A stretch of DNA of 64,000 nt from Ancylomarina sp963977525 (lineage in GTDB: Bacteria; Bacteroidota; Bacteroidia; Bacteroidales; Marinifilaceae), in the NCBI GenBank assembly GCA_963977525.1, contig CAXBPC010000006.1:1-64000 (forward strand). The letters are read 5' to 3'. Numbering within the stretch: the first letter of the stretch is position 1; the number at the start of each line of letters is the position of its first letter. The notes below the pieces were generated by a model, which did no database searches, was not told the origin of the DNA, and saw only the letters and a program-made list of their open reading frames with translations. A program made the position numbers and the translations under genes. Positions 60,369 through 64,000 of the stretch are shown piece after piece.

Positions 60369-61458
60369 AATAATAGTTAGCGGAGGTGGAACTGGTGGAC
60401 ATATCTTTCCAGCAATTTCTATTGCCAATGCCTTAAAAGCTAAACATAGCGATATAGAGATTTTATTTGTTGGAGCCGATGGCAAAATGGAAATGGAAAA
60501 AGTTCCTGTTGCTGGTTACAAGATTATCGGACTTCCAATTAGAGGTTTACAAAGAAACTTTAGCAAAGAGAATCTTACGTTTTTCTCTCGATTATTTAAA
60601 AGCCTTCGTAAGGCTAAAGAGATTATAAAAGAATTTAAACCTGATGCTGTAGTCGGTGTTGGTGGCTATGCAAGTGGTCCCTTATTGCATTCGGCAAACA
60701 AAATGGGAATTCCTTCTTTAATTCAAGAGCAAAATTCATACGCAGGAATCACCAATAAATTATTAGCCAAGAAAGCAAACAAAATTTGTGTGGCTTATCA
60801 AGGTATGGAGCGATTTTTCCCTTCAGATAAAATTTTGATGACTGGGAATCCTGTGAGGAAAGACTTAACCAATCTTGAGAATTTAAGACCAGAAGCTCAG
60901 CAATTCTTCAATCTTGATCCAAGCAAAAAGACTTTGCTGGTTGTTGGTGGCAGTTTAGGTGCCAGAACCATCAATCACAGCATCATTGAAAATATTGAAG
61001 CATTTAAAAACAAGGATATTCAAGTCATATGGCAATGTGGTAAGTTTTACCATAAAGAGATGAAAGAGAAACTAGCTAAAGCTGATATTGAAAACGTTCA
61101 AGTATCTGATTTTTTAGCTAGAATGGATTTAGCATATGCGGCAGCCGATCTTGTTATTTCAAGAGCTGGAGCAGGAACTATTTCGGAACTATGCTTAGTA
61201 AAGAAAGCTTGTATCTTGGTTCCATCACCTAATGTTTCTGAAGATCATCAAACTAAGAATGCCATGGCTCTAGTTAGTCAAAACGCAGCCATAATGATTC
61301 CAGATATTGAATCGAGAGAAAGGTTAGTTAATGAAGCCCTATTGTTATTGAATAAGGATTCTGAGCTAGAAATTCTTAGAAAGAAAATTGCCTTACTAGC
61401 AAAACCAAATGCTGCAGACGAAATTGCAGATGAGATATTAAAAATGATTAAGCATTAA
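60355..61458 (+). CDS. murG: Lipid II synthase MurG
   Basis: A 367-residue GT28-family enzyme on the cytoplasmic membrane face that adds GlcNAc to lipid I. Signatures: SGGGTGGHIFPAISIANAL, GVGGYASGPLL, IQEQNSYAGITNKLL, VVGGSLGARTINHSI and SRAGAGTISELCLV. Length is normal. Confidence 0.97.
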   Translation: MQKIKIIVSGGGTGGHIFPAISIANALKAKHSDIEILFVGADGKMEMEKVPVAGYKIIGLPIRGLQRNFSKENLTFFSRLFKSLRKAKEIIKEFKPDAVVGVGGYASGPLLHSANKMGIPSLIQEQNSYAGITNKLLAKKANKICVAYQGMERFFPSDKILMTGNPVRKDLTNLENLRPEAQQFFNLDPSKKTLLVVGGSLGARTINHSIIENIEAFKNKDIQVIWQCGKFYHKEMKEKLAKADIENVQVSDFLARMDLAYAAADLVISRAGAGTISELCLVKKACILVPSPNVSEDHQTKNAMALVSQNAAIMIPDIESRERLVNEALLLLNKDSELEILRKKIALLAKPNAADEIADEILKMIKH

Positions 61459-61506
61459 ATTTAGGTCTCATAGACTTAAACTGACTTATATAGAGGTTGA
61501 GGAACG

Positions 61507-62880
61507 ATGAATATAGAGAATTTTAAAAACATCTATTTTGTAGGAATTGGAGGCATTGGAATGAGTGCAATTGCGCGTTATTTCAAGGCTATTGGGAAAA
61601 ATGTGTTTGGCTACGACAAAACACAAACTCTTCTAACAGGTGAATTAGAAAAAGAAGGCATAGGTATTATTTTCAGCGATAACGTTGATCAGATTCCTGA
61701 AATCTATCTCAATAAAAAAGAAACCTTAGTAGTTTACACTCCTGCAATTCCATCAATTCACGAACAATTATCTTTTTTCAAAAAAGAAGAATTCATTCTG
61801 ATGAAAAGAGCTCAAGTCCTAGGATTCTTATCAGATCCACTAAACGGAATTGGTATTGCAGGTACTCATGGTAAAACAACAGTATCAAGTTTAACAGCTC
61901 ATATTTTTAAAAATTCAGCTCTAGATTGCAATGCCTTTTTAGGTGGTATTGCAAGAAATTACAACACAAATCTACTTCTATCTAAAGAGAGTCCTTGGGT
62001 CGTTTTAGAAGCTGATGAGTTTGATAGATCATTCCTTCAACTTCATCCACAAGTAGCGGTTGTTACTTCAATGGATGCGGATCATTTGGATATCTACGGT
62101 GAAAAAGAAGAATTGGAAAAAACATTTCAAGAATACGTTAGGCAGATTAAAAAAGGTGGTCACCTAATTTATAAGAAAGGTTTACCATTAAACCCAACAG
62201 GCATCAATCTTTACTCATATTCATTAGAGGAAGAAGCCGATTTTTATGCCAAAAACTTAAAGCTCGTTAATGGCTTATATCAATTCGATCTAATACATCC
62301 TAATGGATGCATTAAAGAATTAGAACTATCCTACCCTGGTCGAATAAATGTTGAGAATGCAATTGCTGCGAGTGCTGTGGCATTAATATGTGGAATAAGT
62401 CAAGAAGAACTTCGATTGGCTTTAAATAGTTTCATAGGCGTTCGAAGAAGATTCGATTATAGAATTAAGAGCGATAATTTAGTTTTTATTGATGATTATG
62501 CACATCACCCTAAGGAGCTTTGGGAAAGTATTTCATCGGTTAAAGCGATCTATCCAAATAAAAAAATAACTGGGATTTTCCAACCTCATCTTTTTACAAG
62601 AACACGCGATTTTGCAGATGGTTTTGCAGAAAGTTTAGATCTATTAGACGAACTAATCTTACTCGACATCTACCCTGCTAGAGAACTTCCAATAGAAGGT
62701 GTTGACTCGAAGCTAATTCTTAGTAAAATGAAAAAGAAAGGTAGAATTTGCACGAAGGATGAATTAATTAAACAAATCGAACAGAGCGAAATAGAAGTAT
62801 TATTAACTTTGGGGGCAGGTGATATCGACAAGCTAGTTGAACCAATCGAACAGGTTTTGAATCAGAGAATAAAATGCTAA
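61507..62880 (+). CDS. murC: UDP-MurNAc-alanine ligase MurC
   Basis: A 457-residue ligase that adds L-alanine to UDP-MurNAc. N-terminal YFVGIGGIGMSAIARYF, P-loop GIAGTHGKTTVSSLTAHIF, EADEFDRSFL and C-terminal FIDDYAHHPKEL with FQPHLFTRTRDF. It ends 7 bases inside ftsQ. Confidence 0.97.
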   Translation: MNIENFKNIYFVGIGGIGMSAIARYFKAIGKNVFGYDKTQTLLTGELEKEGIGIIFSDNVDQIPEIYLNKKETLVVYTPAIPSIHEQLSFFKKEEFILMKRAQVLGFLSDPLNGIGIAGTHGKTTVSSLTAHIFKNSALDCNAFLGGIARNYNTNLLLSKESPWVVLEADEFDRSFLQLHPQVAVVTSMDADHLDIYGEKEELEKTFQEYVRQIKKGGHLIYKKGLPLNPTGINLYSYSLEEEADFYAKNLKLVNGLYQFDLIHPNGCIKELELSYPGRINVENAIAASAVALICGISQEELRLALNSFIGVRRRFDYRIKSDNLVFIDDYAHHPKELWESISSVKAIYPNKKITGIFQPHLFTRTRDFADGFAESLDLLDELILLDIYPARELPIEGVDSKLILSKMKKKGRICTKDELIKQIEQSEIEVLLTLGAGDIDKLVEPIEQVLNQRIKC

Positions 62881-63602
62881 AAAAAATCAAGCCCATATTA
62901 ATCACTTTGGCTTTATTAGCCTACATCATTTTTACATTCACTTTTGTGAATAAAAAAAGTGATGCCATACTGGTTACTGGTATTGATATAGATATTATAG
63001 ACAGTCTGCACACACATTTCATATGCGACTCTGAAATCAAGAGTCTCATATTAAAAAATCACCCAGGCATAATTGGTAAGCAAGCCACCAAAATAAATAA
63101 AGAGCAATTAGAACGTGTGATAAACAAAATCCCTTCCGTAAAAAATACGGAAGTTTTCACTTCACTAAAGGGATGTTTACATCTCGAGATTGAGCAACGC
63201 AAACCAGTTGTTAGATTACTAAAAGGGAAAGGGTTTTATATTGACGAAGAAGGGAAGCGTATGCCACTCTCTTCGAGCTATACATCAAGGGTATTAGTGG
63301 TTTCTGGTCACATTAAAGATAAGACGATTGAAAGCGATCTAATGCCACTGGTAAATTTTATTACAAAAGATGAATTTTGGTCTTCGCAAATCAATCAAAT
63401 CTATGTAGATTCGAATAGCGAATACATTTTAATCCCCCGAGTTGGCGGACAAAAAATTGAGATGGGGAAAATTGACAACTTCGAAAGGAAATTTTCGAAG
63501 CTATATGCATTATACAAAGATGGGTTTTCAACTGCAGGTTGGAACAAATACAAAAAGATAAATTTGAAATACGAAAATCAGGTCGTATGTACAAAAAGGT
63601 GA
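62874..63602 (+). CDS. ftsQ: Division protein FtsQ
   Basis: A 242-residue single-pass protein with one helix (about residues 7-24, ILITLALLAYIIFTFTFV) and a periplasmic POTRA-like segment followed by a beta domain (VKNTEVFTSLKGCLHLEIEQ; KGFYIDEEGKRMPLSSSYTS). Similarity within the FtsQ family is low between phyla, but position before ftsA and domain layout are clear. ATG overlaps the murC end. Confidence 0.9.
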   Translation: MLKKIKPILITLALLAYIIFTFTFVNKKSDAILVTGIDIDIIDSLHTHFICDSEIKSLILKNHPGIIGKQATKINKEQLERVINKIPSVKNTEVFTSLKGCLHLEIEQRKPVVRLLKGKGFYIDEEGKRMPLSSSYTSRVLVVSGHIKDKTIESDLMPLVNFITKDEFWSSQINQIYVDSNSEYILIPRVGGQKIEMGKIDNFERKFSKLYALYKDGFSTAGWNKYKKINLKYENQVVCTKR

Positions 63603-63606
63603 TAGG

Positions 63607-64000
63607 ATGAACAGCACAAACGAAATTATAGCAGCCATAGATATTGGGACAACAAAAATTGTTGCCATAGCGGGGAAAGTTACATCCAACGGAGAACTTC
63701 AAATACTCGGATTGGAGAAAACCAAATCAACAGGAGTAGTTAAAGGGGTTATCCAAAACATTAACCAAACGATTGATGCCATTCGTGAAGTAGTAGAAAA
63801 ACTACAGCAGAATACAAACCTTAAAATTGATAAGGCATACGTAGGTATCGCTGGACAGCATATTAGAAGCTTAAAAAACCGTCAGTTTAAATATATCCAG
63901 AACAGTTCTGAAATTATTACTCAGGAAGATATAGATACAATTCTGAAAGAGAATTTTAGAATTCCAATCCAGGTTGGAGAGCAAATCCTTCATGTAATTC
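63607..64000 (+). CDS. ftsA: Division protein FtsA (N-terminal part; cut by window end)
   Basis: Starts at ATG 63607, four bases after the ftsQ stop, and is open to the end of the window (131 codons). The actin-like phosphate-binding segment EIIAAIDIGTTKIVAIAGKV and the AYVGIAGQHIRSLKN region are typical of FtsA, which tethers FtsZ to the membrane. The C-terminal two thirds are outside the window. Confidence 0.93.
   Translation, partial: MNSTNEIIAAIDIGTTKIVAIAGKVTSNGELQILGLEKTKSTGVVKGVIQNINQTIDAIREVVEKLQQNTNLKIDKAYVGIAGQHIRSLKNRQFKYIQNSSEIITQEDIDTILKENFRIPIQVGEQILHVI

Noticed and set aside
55119..63602. Missing murF as a deletion
   Set aside because: Bacteroidota dcw clusters normally lack murF at this place; it is encoded elsewhere.

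Overview
The window reads as chromosomal DNA of a Bacteroidota bacterium, probably a marine anaerobe or facultative anaerobe of the Marinilabiliales/Marinifilaceae type (an inference from gene content; no rRNA is present). Supporting signs are the order mraZ-rsmH-ftsL-ftsI-murE-mraY-murD-ftsW-murG-murC-ftsQ-ftsA without murF or ddl, the neighbourhood mfd-coaX-TPR-lptC-CNNM-ppiD, a MraY with an internal insertion, lipoprotein-type LptC, and promoter-like TAnnTTTG boxes.

Layout. 0-3.5 kb: small accessory genes (TonB-C protein, PhnA-like, cupin) and a complete IS30-family element with 22-bp inverted repeats. 3.5-16.5 kb: housekeeping genes (PpiD, CNNM/CorC protein, LptC, TPR protein, CoaX, Mfd, Fbp, aspartate kinase). 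16.6-21.3 kb: a loose stretch of small, mostly uncharacterised genes separated by repeated terminator elements, an 84-bp tandem palindromic repeat and hairpin clusters. 21.3-22.6 kb: YceI and a Crp/Fnr-type regulator. 22.6-49.5 kb: one long minus-strand locus of about 19 genes. 49.7-50.8 kb: a methyltransferase and a small membrane protein. 51-64 kb: the plus-strand division and cell wall (dcw) cluster, cut off inside ftsA.

The 22.6-49.5 kb locus is the remarkable part. It joins four modules on one strand with mostly short gaps: (i) isoprenoid chemistry: a DUF116-polyprenyl synthase fusion, a squalene-hopene-cyclase-like class II cyclase with an intact DTDD motif, a second prenyltransferase-fold protein, a radical SAM enzyme and a Cys-tailed ferredoxin; (ii) cytosolic electron entry: a fused NuoE-NuoF-ferredoxin NADH dehydrogenase of the HydB/HndC type and a [2Fe-2S]/GltD-like flavoprotein that lacks the usual NAD(P)H-binding insert; (iii) a route across the membrane: a NosR/NapH-like polyferredoxin, a Tat-targeted four-cluster ferredoxin and a 67-residue Tat-targeted four-Cys protein; (iv) the cell envelope: six PQQ-like beta-propellers (two lipoproteins, two secreted, two membrane-anchored), one NHL-like propeller and an FtsX-type ABC transporter. 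I infer a redox system in which NADH electrons are passed over the inner membrane to envelope propeller proteins, combined with synthesis (and perhaps export) of a cyclic isoprenoid. Function, product and electron acceptor are unknown, and I do not recognise it as a described system. A Crp/Fnr gene directly follows the last cyclase gene, and an identical 25-bp sequence lies upstream of two of the sub-operons, both hinting at joint control. An unusual 21-bp minisatellite interrupts the locus between the NapH-like gene and a propeller gene.
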